Of a stretch of DNA of 64,000 nt, positions 10,852 to 23,431 are shown piece after piece. The translations under genes were made by a program, and so were the position numbers. Location: the NCBI RefSeq assembly GCF_019097595.1, contig NC_080735.1:13963917-14027916 (forward strand). The letters are read 5' to 3'. The notes under the pieces are model-generated. The model was not told the DNA's origin. It saw nothing but the letters and a program-made list of their open reading frames with translations, and made no database searches. The stretch is from Hemibagrus wyckioides (taxonomy: Eukaryota; Chordata; Actinopteri; Siluriformes; Bagridae). The first letter of the stretch is position 1. Each line of letters opens with the position of its first letter.

Positions 10852-11672
10852 GGCAAGCACGCAATACACACACATTTCATTTCATCTTCCTTCCACTGAG
10901 GCAGTCTGACTGATTCAGGTCAGCAAAATCCAACACAAACACCACAACGCTTGTGTGTGGCCTTTAACTTCGTTTTGTCGTTTTATAACGACGTGTATTT
11001 TTCAAATCAGCGCATTAGCTACTTGGGGAGTGAGGGCATTAAAAAAGAAAATCTTAAAAAGATTGACACTAACACACATTTGTGAAGACTGATAGTGCTT
11101 TTTCTTTCCTCCCAGTTCTAATAAGATACTGCAAACTTGGGAGAAAGTGATGGAGCTTATGGTCCAGTATGCAGTTTATACGCCACATTTGTTTTGTTAG
11201 GTGCTAAGCTTTATGCTAGCTTCGCTGACAGATTACCAAAGCAACCTAGCTCATGTAAACTCACCGGAGGCACCACATCCCTCCCCAGTTTTTTTTTATA
11301 TCTTTATATAGATTTAGTGAAAGGTTTATCGGTATTAGAAAATGTCTGTACAGTAAGTCTCCATGTTCATGAGAGTCTATATATAATCATATAGCTAGAG
11401 GCCCTTAAGCTATAATACTTCCTCAGTATTTTAAAAGGATTAAGCTTACTAATTAATATGTACAATAATATTCTGGCTATTTATTTATTTTCTATTCACG
11501 ATTCAAGTATTAGTCATTGTCTAATTGTTATTTGTTTCTGCTTTGAGTTCAGTCAGAAGCACCAACTGGGTAAAAATCCTGAAAAGCAAAGGCAACCCAG
11601 ACTGTATTACTGCTACTTATATACGATAAGATCTAAATAAGTTGTCTTGGAAAAATAGAACTGCAATTTGTT

Positions 11673-11705
<33 letters not shown>

Positions 11706-13235
11706 CTATCAATGAAATAAATGTGTCCATAACATGCTCATAAGCTTCGTACTGGAGCTAAGAGGCTAATGATGCTTGGTAACATGATCATAGCTTCCAG
11801 TTCACAGACTCTGCGCTGGAGTCCTCACACACTCGCCTCACTTTGTTTTTGTGGTTTCGGACATTTATAAAAACCGGACACTGGGACGTCACGGAGCTTA
11901 AAAAAAAACGGTAGCTGCGGGGAATCTTGCAGCCGCAAAGTCGTTCTTCGTCGCCTGATAGCTTGGCATGAAAACAAACAACGGACTTGAGTAGCCTGAG
12001 GATTGGTTGAATATGGAATCGGATGATAATACAGCTCGGATTTATTACTTTTATGAAACGTTTCACGTGTCAACGTTTCCAGCGAACCGAATTTGAATGT
12101 GATGGTTTATGCTAAGCTAGTGATTATAAGCTTGTTAGCATTATTAGCTTTGTATCTCCAGTTCAAAACAAAATAAAAAAGACACTAAACATCATGTGTC
12201 AATATTGTGCAGTTCTGGGGAAGAAATAAAAGCGCTGAATCAAAAGCACCTCCTCATCTATCTAATCTCTTTCTCTCTCTATCCTTCTAAATAAACAGCA
12301 CAGAAAGGATATCTTATCTATCAGGTAATCTCACTGTCTCTCTCTCTCTCTCTATCCTTCTCTCTGCACACTAGACTGCAGTCTTTCTCATTACCGGTGG
12401 AGAATTTGAGCTGTGTATTGATTTAACAAACACACTTTGTCCACTAGAGCTGGGAAAAATGGAAAATGAGGCTGACTGAAGGAAGCTCTGGAGGCAATGC
12501 TTGAATTTTGATCATTTCCAGAGTCTGGCAGCTTCACGACTTTCTTTTCTGTCTATCACTTTCTTCTCTCCTCCACACGATAACCATAAATTATTTCTCG
12601 CTTGTGGTGAACCAAATTAAAATGATATGTCTAGGGCACAATCAGGCTGAAAATATTAAATGGGCTCCATATTTAGAGGTGTGCTGTCTCAGCAGGTCCT
12701 GTTAGAGAGAGCCTCTTTCTAAATAAAGAGCCGGTTCTCCTGAGAACCTTCTGTACGGCTTCAGCGGTTATTATCGTAAAGTGTGTTTCAACACTTTGAC
12801 AGAGTTATATTGGATTAAACATGATCTTAGACAAGCGGATGCTGGGGTTTTTTCACTACTCCAACAACTCAACCCCAATCGTCTGATCATTTTCGGCTCC
12901 GCAGGCCATGCGGCTGAGAGTCAGGGAATCGTCCCACATCCTTAAAGCATTACATTTTATTGCTACTGTTTTATTTGTGCTAAATGTAAATGCTAGCTGA
13001 CGTATTTGATACTAACTGCTGCTGGATGGGTTGTTTTTCTCCCTTCCTTTTCTTCAGTGATGACTCAGGCTGTGTTCTAATGTACTTTTAACACTCCCTT
13101 TGATGACTTTGCATTGTGGTTTCCTTTCTTTCCAATCACCGTCTCCATCTTGAAGCCGGTTCTAATGCGCTTTTATTCAATTACATTCAGTAATCGTCTC
13201 TTTGACCTGGTTTGGGTTGCTGTGGACGTGGAGTC
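10554..13235. other. marchf4 intron 3, mostly single-copy DNA
   Basis: Contains a GA run at 10811-10848, an AT run at 11680-11703 and CT runs near 12270-12360. The stretch 12380-12740 is complex, non-repetitive DNA. No exon is recognised on either strand. Short open frames here do not resemble known proteins. Confidence 0.55.
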
Positions 13236-13930
13236 TAGCCAGCGAATTCAGGAAGTGAGGCAGGGATATACCCCAAAATGAGACGCCAGTCTATTGCAGT
13301 GCATGATGCACACACATTCACATCTATGGAGACAATCCACAGGTGAAAGCAAAGCAGAGAAGCCACGCTGTTCTCATGATGACACGGAGAACCCAGGACA
13401 TCGCTGCTACACCACCACACCTGAAAGCTCTTAGATAAATACTGAACCTAAATACCGGGCAGTATTTAATACATTTACATTTCTGGCAGTTGGAACACAC
13501 CATTATCCAGAGTGACTTACAATTGATCTCATTTTATGCAACTGAGGGTTAAGGACCTTGCTCAGGGGCCCAGCAGATTTTTCTCCTCTCTCTCTTTCTC
13601 ACACACACACACACTCTCTTTCTGTCTCTGGCATGTTTATGGAAGGTGAAAGGAAACCAGAGAACCCAACATGACGACACACTGAGAACCCAGGACCTCG
13701 CCAGTTGTGAGGCAACACCACACCTCCCTGGCAGCTCTTAGATAAATACTGAACCTAAATGCCAGGGAGTATTTAATACATTTACATTTCTGGCATTTGG
13801 AACACACCCTTTTCCGCTCATTTTATACAACTGAGGGTTAAGGGCTTTGCTCAGGGGCCCAGAAGTGGATCTGGCACTCAAACTCACAACCTTCTGATCA
13901 GTATTCCAACACCTTCACTACTAAGCTATG
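13236..13930. repeat. SINE-like fragments and a local tandem duplication
   Basis: 13236-13440 resembles the reversed 3' body of a fish SINE (gacgccagtctattgcagtg and gaacccaggac-type sequence). The block running from gaacccaggac through agctcttagataaatactga and acatttctggca to gctcaggggcccag occurs twice, at about 13388-13590 and 13687-13870. This indicates a local duplication of about 0.3-kb period. The acatttctggca start is a widespread fish interspersed repeat, seen again near 39594 and 52270. Confidence 0.6.
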
Positions 13931-15444
13931 ACATCTCAGTATTAGTATTGCATAAATAATATAACAAACTGTGTTTCCGCACTTGTGTCCTTTTCTTTTT
14001 GGTAGAGTGTAATACTGATTCACCAGGAGCTCAGTCATCTGCCAGTAAGATGACTCAGGTGGTGTTCCAGTGCAGTTTGTACAGGATCGCCACGGTGGCT
14101 CATCCCAGACGCATATTGTGATCTGGCACGAGTTTCCTGACTAAACCCTACAATTTTCTCCGGGCTTGAGACTGAGAGTTAACCCCTTGGTTTCCTGCCT
14201 GACAACTGAGCCTGTGCTATGGTGGTGAGAGTTTTCAGTACTGCTGTAAAATACAGCCTTCATTAATCAGATTTTTTTCCTGGGTCTCTCGCTCTCTCTC
14301 TCTCTCTCTCGTTCTTCCTCCGTTCTTCCTCTCTATATAGCCGTTTGCGTAGACGTCACGATTTGTCACAGAAAGGACCCCTGAAGGACCGAGGTATCGA
14401 TCTCCTCTCTCACATACACGTCCACACAGATCATTCACAGAAGCGATCCAGACAGCGCCCTGTTTGGCGTCTCGCAGCCTGTCTCCCATCAGCAGTAATA
14501 AAAAAAATATTATTCTCTTTAATCTGCCAGCGGAGTGTGTAACAGCTTCCACTCTCAATCCAAAAGCTTTGCCCGCTCTATTCGGGCGTGTCTGTCATCA
14601 TAATAGAGGAAGAGTCTTTCCCCTCCATCAGCGCCAGGGTATTATAGCCTCGGCCTCTCAAGCCCTCACTGTATTTCTCATCTGTTTTTATGGACCATCT
14701 GTGACACGACGCTACAGAACAGTGAGTCTGTCAAAGTCTCATATTTCACACGGCTGTCAGGCGAGAGCATGGCGCTGGAGAAGCCATCAAACTCGTCCCG
14801 GTTCCTTTATAGTGGGCCGAGAATTATGGGGCGGCCTTTTATTGGAGCGATTATGTTCGGGGAAATCTTCTCCGTGCTCAGGTCGAGCCGTTTGTCACTC
14901 TTTCTTAAGTCTATCGTAATGTTTACCTCTGGCTTATCCTCGCTTCCTGTTTATCTCTCGCTATATAAACGTGCCAGTCTCTCACGAGTTTCACAGTGAA
15001 GCAGATTCACAATTATCATCTGACACTTCATTAATAAACAATTCCATCATTTAATTAGGAGCAGAAAGAGTGACTCGGAGAGGAAGAGTGACGTTTCTGT
15101 CATGTACATTTCTGCTTAATGTCTTTATACCCATACACTGAGCGGATTATGATTGAACAAAGATCCTGGGGATTGAGAGCAAATGAAAAGTAATACGTTT
15201 TTTTTCCCCTTACAGTTATATGCTGTCAATTATTTTTGAGAGAAAGTCTTTTTTTTTTTTCCTTAGTACAAATAGTTTATCCTTTTGTTCGAGTCAAAAA
15301 TGTTTTCAGTTGATTTATTGTGTACAGTCAGTTCTGCTATTTTATTTTATTCATGTTTTCTGCTTTTCATGACATACTTCTGGACTTCTTTTCTGCTGCT
15401 CGGAGAGAAGTCAGAGATCAATTAGCTTTAGCGTTGCTTTAAAC
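13931..15444. other. marchf4 intron 3, complex single-copy block
   Basis: After a CT run at 14286-14312, the stretch 14345-15000 is unusually free of simple repeats and rich in homeodomain-like AT motifs. No splice-bounded coding exon is visible. The open frames of 60-150 codons show no known domain. It is a candidate non-coding regulatory block only. Confidence 0.4.
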
Positions 15445-15527
15445 TTTAATGTGCAGACAGAGATCTCACTGAGCAGTGGAAAATTCACGCTCGGCTCAGT
15501 CTAGACGAGTCTGTCTGCACATTTAAA
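15445..15527. other. Potential 83-nt stem-loop
   Basis: The arm at 15445-15461 (TTTAATGTGCAGACAGA) is complementary to 15510-15527 with one bulge. Inside it, ACTGAGC (15468-15474) pairs perfectly with GCTCAGT (15494-15500) around a 19-nt loop. The length is in the range of a pre-miRNA hairpin, but a small inverted-repeat transposon remnant is equally possible. Confidence 0.45.
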
Positions 15528-15905
15528 TTCCGAGATGAGTGAATCTGGCAGCTTTTATGTATAAATATCTCAATTATCCATAGCCAAGTATGAGACGGCT
15601 CAATAACGCCCACGGCCTTGTCTTCTTTTCCTGCTTTTTTTTCTCCAGTTGATTTTAACTAAATGAGCTCTGAGTGTGCGTGCGGTGTTGCCGTCCCTGC
15701 GGCGCTCCGGGGGGACAGTTGGACCAACGCGTCTTAATTAAGGTGAGAAACAGCTGAGACGAGACTTTATACTAACACCAAAGATAGTTGTTTTGTTGTT
15801 GTTGGAAATTTTACATAATGTTACTACTAAGTTTGGACTTGCGTATGCTCTGGATGATTATCTTGGATTATCTGATCCTGAAAGATAAGATATTAAGATT
15901 GATTA

Positions 15906-16137
15906 GGGGGCAGTGGTGGCTCAAGTGGTTAAGGCTCTGGGGTGTTGATCAGAGGTTTGGGGTTCAAGCCCCAGCACCACCAAGCTCTTTTGGCAATTGA
16001 GCAAGGCTGTTAACCTTCTCTGCTCCAGGGGTGCTGTATCATAACCGCCCCTGCGCTCTGACTGCAACTTCCTCAGCTGGGATATGTGAGGAAAAGAATT
16101 CTGCTGTAATGTACGTGTGGCGATAATAAAGGCTTTA
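15906..16137 (+). repeat. tRNA-derived SINE, copy 2
   Basis: Same family as 1268-1467. The head is GGTGGCTCAAGTGGTTAAGG, with GGTTCAAGCCCC near 15961. The body contains aagaattctgctgtaatgta and the tail ends at ataaaggcttta. Confidence 0.85.
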
Positions 16138-18077
16138 TCCTTAAGTCATAACCTCCTGGCAGATGCAAGCAAGTTTAAGGAGAAAATATCTTGGAAGTTG
16201 GAAACACTCTTAGGTAATGATGTTAAATCTTTTTACCAGAGGCCAAAAAATGGAATTTATTTCCTTTTTTTTCAGCATTAAATGTCTGTCATGTCTCACT
16301 CCACAGTGGGGGTTAATATGAAGCTCACATGAAAGAATACACTCAGGGCTTTACAGATTTGTAGAAGTATTCCTGCTTTTCCCTCGCCTACTAGAGGCAA
16401 TATATTCATAGTAAAGTTCCAAAAAAGCCCCCAGAAATGGTCAGTTTTTTTTCCCCCCACACAAATGTTTCTATCATCAAAGTACATGTTGATATCAAAC
16501 CCATTTCTGCCTCAAGTCAGATTTTAGACTCGAAGCCGTTATCTTCATCCACTAAAATTATGTGTGAGGTTTATCCAACAGAGTGTTTTATAAAATACAC
16601 GTCTAAAACACACTGAAAGCTAACAGAGTCCTGACTCATTTTATATCAGGCTCGCGGCTAGAAAATAATTCATTTGTTTATACTGATTGAAAATGCCTGA
16701 TAAATCGATTCCCATTTCTCTGGCAGACTGGAACGCCAGTGTACTGGTAAAAAGGGTTAATTCGATTCAGTTCAATTTATTTGTATAGCGCTTTTAACAG
16801 TTGTCCAAAGCAGCTTTCCAGAAGTATAGAGAGATACTATTTCTCTATATTTATTCCTTAACTCTCTGTATTTAGTATTTTTCTGCTGTATTTTGTTAAA
16901 TTGTGTAATATTTTGTTATTTGATATATTTTTTTGTTATATTTTTGTACCCTAAATTTGGGTATTTTAGTATTTTTTGTTATATTCCTTCCTATTTAATC
17001 TATTACCTGTGTTTGTGGATACTGCTGGAAGCTATGAATTTCCCTTTGGGATGAAGAAAGTATCCATCCATCCATCCATCCATCCCTAACATTTACCCCT
17101 TAATAGGAGTCCAAGCTCCTAAGCATGAATAAAACACCACCGTATGCAACACAGGTTTTGGGATTTTTCCTTTGGGATTTTTTAAAAAACATTCATGCCA
17201 AGGAATAGTGAAGGACTTCAGCCATCCAAACACTGGACTCTTCTCTCTGTTGAGGTCAGAGAAGCTGCTGCTACCTGAAGTACGTCCTGCACACCATCAA
17301 TCAGGACAACACCAAGAACCTGAGGTTTCTGGACTCACCTTTTCAACACACATTTAGTTCATATATTTTTGCACTAGAATTCCATCCTCACTTTACTCAC
17401 ACCAGTCATGCTGTTCTATCACCCATCTGCATCCGTATATACATTTGAATATTTTTGCATATAGTTTCTTCCCTTTCCCACCTGTATTGTTAATTCTATT
17501 TACATTGTAATTTTATTGAATTCTATGCTTAGTATTTATTTTATTCTTATTGATTCTGTTTTTTTTGACGATGATGTAGACAGTTGATAAAGCCTTTCAC
17601 TTTTTCATGCCGTACTCTGTAATATTGCTCCCGTCTCACCACGAGAAGAAAGTCTTATCGCAGTTCCAGTCAGGTTTAGTCGCTCTATTTCATAGACAGT
17701 GTCTAAGGAAGGACGTCCCAACAGCTTGTGGTTATGGAAGTGGTGTCTGACAGACGATTATCAAGCATAACAACTGCATGAATCAAGCAAAGTAACTGTC
17801 TAAAACTGCTGTCTCATCTCTCAGCCACTTCTTGGGAAATATTTTAATTCAATTCAATGCAGTTTTTCTTGTATTGCACTTTAAACAATGGAATTTGTCT
17901 CGAAGAAGCTTTTATGGTAGTCCCTGAGACGATATGAGGAGGAAACCTTGAGAGGACTCAAAAGCAAAAACCCGTCATCATCTGAATGAAAAAGGAAATT
18001 CTCTGTACTAATTGATCGAAAAGTGTGTGTTGAAGTAATCATCTGTTCCCCTTGGTGAAGGAAAACACGCAACTCAC
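16138..18077. other. marchf4 intron 3, 5' part, with interspersed repeat pieces
   Basis: Contains a copy of a common fish interspersed repeat at about 16761-16830 (caatttatttgtatagcgct start), a short ATCC run near 17071-17092, and a second copy of the same family at about 17842-17985. The piece at 17190-17290 could encode KDFSHPNTGLFSLLRSEKLL, which resembles the C-terminal region of fish L2/Rex1-type LINE proteins; this is a weak call. No exon is recognised. Confidence 0.5.
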
Positions 18078-18270
18078 CGATGCACACCAGGTCCATGAAG
18101 CCGTACATGGCGTAGCAGATCTGGAAGAGCAGGTCCTGGCGCTGCCACTTGGCCGAGGGACTGAGTGAAGACCACACGAGCCATGAGATGCTGGCGATGA
18201 GGAAGAGCGAACCCAGCACCGCCGCTGCAATCTGCACCTTCTCAATCACCGTCAGAGAGATGGCCTGCCA
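18078..18270 (-). CDS. marchf4: MARCHF4-like RING-CH ubiquitin ligase, coding exon 3 (membrane segments)
   Basis: This 193-bp exon (residues 195-258 plus one base) begins WQAISLTVIEKVQIAAAVLG, the invariant start of the transmembrane exon in MARCHF4/9/11. Segment 1 spans about residues 207-228, with a short loop SLSPSAKWQRQD. Segment 2 starts at about residue 241 (LLFQICYAMYGFMDLVCI) and continues into exon 4. Two segments joined by a short loop place the RING-CH domain and tail on the cytosolic side, as in Golgi/endosomal MARCH ligases that downregulate surface proteins. The acceptor is tacag at 18271-18275 (- strand) and the donor is gtgagt at 18077. Confidence 0.96.
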
Positions 18271-20087
18271 CTGTACACGCGGAAACCACAAACACATGCG
18301 CCGGTTATATATAATAACCCGAGCAGACTTTTACAAACAGCTACTAACGAGACGGTAAGGTAAGTGTGTGTGCAGATATATCAATGAATCATAGCGTGCT
18401 TTAAACCAGCTCATCACGTCTCAGCTCACCTTTAGTAATATTCTTTAAAGAGGTTGATACTCAGTCATTTTCTGTATATAGTCAGTCAGTTGTTTACAAT
18501 TTACTTTGTGCTTGGTGTTTCGTCTGAGTACACACACACACACACACAAACACATGCCTGCACACGCACACACACACACACATGCACACACAAACACACA
18601 CACATGCACACACAGAGTCTAAAGCTCCTCCTGAAATTCCTAAGCACTATATCACAAACACTGTTTCACATAACACTGGATATGAGCTGTATATAGGCTG
18701 GATATGAGCTGGATATGAGCTGTATATAGGCTGGATATGAGCTGGATATGATATGAGCTGGATATGATATGAGCTGGATATGAGCTGTATATAGGCTGGA
18801 TATGAGCTGGATATGAGCTGTATATAGGCTGGATATGAGCTGGATATGATATGAGCTGGATATGAGCTGTATATAGGCTGGATATGAGCTGGATATGAAC
18901 TGGATATGATATGAGCTGGATATGAGCTGGATATGATATGAGCTGTATATAGGCTGGATATGAGCTGGATATGAGCTGTATATAGGCTGGATATGAGCTG
19001 GATATGATATGAGCTGGATATGAGCTGTATATAGGCTGGATATGAGCTGGATATGAGCTGTATATAGGCTGGATATGAGCTGGATATGATATGAGCTGGA
19101 TATGAGCTGTATATAGGCTGGATATGAGCTGGATATGATATGAGCTGGATATGAGCTGTATATAGGCTGGATATGAGCTGGATATGATATGAGCTGGATA
19201 TGAGCTGTATATAGGCTGGATATGAGCTGGATATGAACTGGATATGATATGAGCTGGATATGAGCTGGATATGAGCTGGATATAGGCTGGATATGAGCTG
19301 GATATGAACTGGATATGATATGAGCTGGATATGAGCTGTATATAGGCTGGATATGAGCTGGATATGATATGAGCTGGATATGAGCTGTATATAGGCTGGA
19401 TATGAGCTGGATATGAACTGGATATGATATGAGCTGGATATGAGCTGGATATGATATGAGCTGTATATGAGCTGTATATAGGCTGGATATGAGCTGGATA
19501 TGAACTGGATATGATATGAGCTGGATATGAGCTGTATATAGGCTGGATATGAACTGGATATGATATGAGCTGGATATGAGCTGGATATGATATGAGCTGG
19601 ATATGAGCTGGATATAGGCTGGATATGAGCTGTATATAGGCTGGATATGAGCTGGATATAAGCTGGATATGAGCTGGATATGATATGAGCTGTATATAGG
19701 CTGGATATGAGCTGGATATGATATGAGCTGGATATGAGCTGTATATAGGCTGGATATGAGCTGGATATGAACTGGATATGATATGAGCTGGATATGAGCT
19801 GGATATGAGCTGGATATAGGCTGGATATGAGCTGGATATGAACTGGATATGATATGAGCTGGATATGAGCTGTATATAGGCTGGATATGAGCTGGATATG
19901 AGCTAGACATGTACTGGATATGAACTGAATATGAACTGGATATAAATTATATATAAGCTGGATATGAGCTAGACATGAACTGGATATGAACTGAATATGA
20001 ACTGGATATAAATTATATATAAGCTGAATATGAGCTGGATATAAACTGGATATGAGCTGGATGTGTTTCTGGGGTGTAGCAGATCAC
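18271..20087 (-). other. marchf4: marchf4 intron 2, three-quarters satellite
   Basis: A 1.8-kb intron. It holds a CA-rich tract at 18531-18616 and the minisatellite at 18675-20064, which begins only about two dozen bases from the exon 2 donor. The remaining 18280-18530 is unremarkable. Confidence 0.8.
18675..20064. repeat. 11-bp-unit minisatellite in marchf4 intron 2
   Basis: About 1.39 kb is built from GGATATGAGCT and GTATATAGGCT units (both 11 bp), with frequent 5-bp atatg insertions forming ggatatgatatgagct. Groups of units make higher-order patterns that recur across the array. On the - strand it has no stop codons for 414 codons (repeats such as SSYPAHIQ, QPIYSSYP). This is a property of the unit, not a protein gene. 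Confidence 0.95.
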
Positions 20088-20243
20088 CTGTAGTGGATTC
20101 TTGGTGCTGATGGCGATGACTTGGTACTTGTAGTAGCACAGTTCACAGCTCCATGAGCCTCTCTCGCTGATCCACTTTATCAGGCACGGCTCATGAGTGC
20201 AGCGCACCGAGCCACTACAGCGACACGGACTCAACAGCTCACC
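20088..20243 (-). CDS. marchf4: MARCHF4-like RING-CH ubiquitin ligase, coding exon 2 (most of RING-CH)
   Basis: This 156-bp exon (52 codons, phase 0, residues 143-194) begins [20 protein letters not shown] and ends ISTKNPLQ. It supplies six of the eight zinc ligands: C149, C151, H159, C162, C175 and C178. With C133 and C136 from exon 1 they make the C4HC3 RING-CH finger that recruits the ubiquitin-charged E2. [18 protein letters not shown] is typical of the MARCHF4/9/11 group. The acceptor ctgcag is at 20244-20249 (- strand), preceded by a TG repeat; the donor gtgatc is at 20087. Confidence 0.97.
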
Positions 20244-21640
20244 CTGCAGGACCCAACACACACACACACACACACGGTTACAAAACAGGTTTACAGAAAT
20301 ATAGAAATCCAGGCTATAAATTATACATTTTAAATCTTCCCTAATGATCAGCGCTCATGTTGGGGTTGAGGAAAAACTCCCCAAAAAACAAAAATTAGAC
20401 TTTATTGAAAAAGCAACAAAGTGGAAATATCTACAGATCATGTGAATCAATACAGTTGTGACCCAGGTATTTTATACAGTTCTAAAAGCCGTCCCATTTT
20501 CCTGTGAATCACGCCACTGGCTGTGCTGGTTAACTGTGGTGTTGAGCCTAAGTTTTATTTTAAAAGTTTGTCTTAATCATACTTTATTACATGTTTAAAT
20601 GCTGCTTTGCCATCTTTAACACCTTACACTGCAGGTATAAACCATAATGAGAGCATCAACAGCTTCTTCAGGTGTTACTTCAGGATGTTAGTCCATCAGA
20701 ATTCTGGCACAGTTCTTTTCAAACCTTCCTGATACAGACACAGACACCTGCATGAGGGTTGTTTTTAAATGTTGCTGAAAATAATGCTGTTTTTAGCCTT
20801 TCAGCCAGTGTCACCTGGTTAAATACAGACCAAATCAGGAGGAATACAGGTCCTGTACTATCAGGATATATATTTTACAGAACCTGACTCAAAAGGGAAC
20901 TCATCCTGATACATGAAATCTCATAACTCATGGTTTGGTGTATGTTTTGGGGAGGTGAGAGGAAACCTAGATGAACGCACCAACCTGAGCTCAGAATTTG
21001 AACCAGGGACCCTGAAGCTGTGATGTACAGTCGCTGTAGCATTTTCCGCTGAATACAGAGCCCACAGTTAACCTCATTATCAGCCAGTGTTGCTTTGCAT
21101 GTCATGTTTTTGAACCATCCTCAAGGCTAAAAGTCTGCGTTAAATCCTGAGTTCTGCTCCTGATGCGGTTCCATCGTTTGCGCCTGCACTGACAGATTCC
21201 TGAAAAGCTCCATCCATGCAACGTTAGGCGTTAAAAAAAATGCAATACGATCTCGGTTATTCAGCCGCCGTATTCAGAGGAGCTGCGGGACTACGCTGCA
21301 CAGCTTGAAAGTGCCTTCGGTAAACTGTACGTGGGTGGCAGACACAAAAAAACACTCATGAGAAAGGCCGCCGTGTTTGCATGGAGCTCTTTTAGCCAAT
21401 TTGCTGAATGACTGTACATCCTTCTGTCACTGCCTTTATTATGAGAATACAAATGCTCCTTCTGGAGAAACTTTGTCTCCACACACATTGCTTATTGAGC
21501 AGTAAGCAGACACGATGACTGTGCTGAACTCGTTTGGTTTAATACCTTCTTTGTTCGCAGACTGTAATCTTAGTAATATATGACACAGTCTTACAAGTCA
21601 AAACAAAGTGAACTTGCAATAAATAGGCTTGTGTATAAAC
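20244..21640. other. marchf4 intron 1, 3' end
   Basis: Starts with a CA run at 20254-20275 that reads TG on the transcribed strand. 20915-21045 resembles a reversed SINE 3' body (ggaggtgagaggaaacctag and gaaccagggaccctg). Otherwise the DNA is single-copy with no recognised feature. Confidence 0.5.
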
Positions 21641-22375
21641 TAGCGAATGCGTCGTTCACGAAGGAGTCGTTCATTTTGAACGAATCCTTAATGTGACTCG
21701 GGAACAGTGAGTCGTCTCAGAGGGTGATTTGGTTCATTTTGTATTGACCGCACATGCACAACATCCTACAGGTTCTGTACAGGAAACAGGATTAGTTCTT
21801 CTCCCGAGTCGTTCATTCGCTCATAGGCTTCGGCTATGCAGTCTGTGGCGGAAACAGAAACGTTAGTTCATCTCCCTGCATAGCCTAAGTGTATGAGGTT
21901 TTCACGTGATGAACGAACGCACGACTCAGGCCCGAAGACTCGGTAGATGAACTAATCATTTCTATTTCCAGCACAGACTGCATAGCCTAAGCCTATGGGG
22001 CTGTCACATGATGAACGGACGTCTCAAACCCGAAGACTCGGGAGATTCTGGTACAAACTGCATGATTTTAGCCTATGAGAATGTGAGGTGACAAAAGAAC
22101 GAAAGACTCGGACAGGAGGTGAGGTAAACTAACAGACTGCATAGCATAGCAGTGAATTAATCATTTCTGTTTCCTACAATTTGGTTGATATATACTTTTG
22201 TCTTATTCTAAATGTGATCAACGTTTGTGTAAGTAGAAGTGTAATTGGTAAGTAATTGGCTATTAACACATAACATTGTAATTATATTCTGCTGACATGA
22301 ACAAAATTTTGCTGAACAAGATTCAAAGATCCGAGTCAGTAAAATGATCCGAACTTCCCATCACTAGCTACTATA
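21641..22375. repeat. Unclassified repeat with inverted 50-bp modules
   Basis: A module running cataggcttcggctatgcag ... gttagttcat at 21822-21871 returns in reverse complement at 21947-21998. A degenerate third piece is near 22050-22160. Between and around them are repeated gaacgaa and gactcgg words. The layout suggests a small inverted-repeat element or a nested pair. No coding capacity is seen. Confidence 0.5.
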
Positions 22376-22490
22376 AATCCATGGTGGTTTAGTTAGAGAT
22401 CTCAATAAAGCCAAGAGTTACTGCACGAATACGCTGCTTTATTTTACTCAACAGCTACACTGACGTTACACCCATCTATGGTTCTTCACC

Positions 22491-22959
22491 AAACCGTTAC
22501 CACAAAGTTTGAAGCACACACTTTCTTGATTCTGTGTATTGTAGTGTTACAATTTCCCTTCACTGGAACTAACAGGTCCGAACATGTTACAGCAATGCAC
22601 CTGTACAGAAGCACAGAGCTCCATGAAGTACATAGTTTGAGAAGGTTGGAGTAGAAAAACTCAAGAGTCCTGACTCTGACTCAACCCCATTGTACACCTT
22701 TAGGATGAACTGGAACACCTCAGACCTCCACGTTCAACATCAGTGTCTGATCTCACTAATTCTCTCTTAGTTGAAGGATCAAAAATCCACACAGACATGC
22801 TCCAACATCTAGTGGAAAGACTTCCCAGAACAATAGAGCTTATTATAACAGCAAAGGAGGAAGAGCTCCATATTAATGTTCATGGTTTTGGAATAAGGAT
22901 GTTATATTCTGTATATGAGTATGATGGTCAAGCATCCACATACTTTTGGACATATAGTG
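22491..22959 (+). mobile_element. Tc1-like element remnant, family C
   Basis: A degenerate non-autonomous copy. It contains remnants of a C-terminal transposase (ctccatgaagtacatagttt, ctgactcaaccccat and gtgtctgatctcactaat words) and ends in catatagtg followed by ta. A better preserved sister is at 40391-40856. No intact frame. Confidence 0.65.
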
Positions 22960-22984
22960 TAGCTAGATTTAGCAGGTTAGTAGC

Positions 22985-23103
<119 letters not shown>

Positions 23104-23125
23104 CACAACCTATACACAACAAACT

Positions 23126-23431
<306 letters not shown>

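Noticed and set aside
14464..14919. 151-codon frame in marchf4 intron 3
   Set aside because: No domain, no supported splice sites and overlapping frames of similar quality; treated as non-coding.
18666..19910. A 414-codon open frame on the - strand
   Set aside because: It lies wholly in the 11-bp minisatellite of marchf4 intron 2. The peptide is a short repeat (SSYPAHIQ and similar) and no splice or promoter evidence supports translation.
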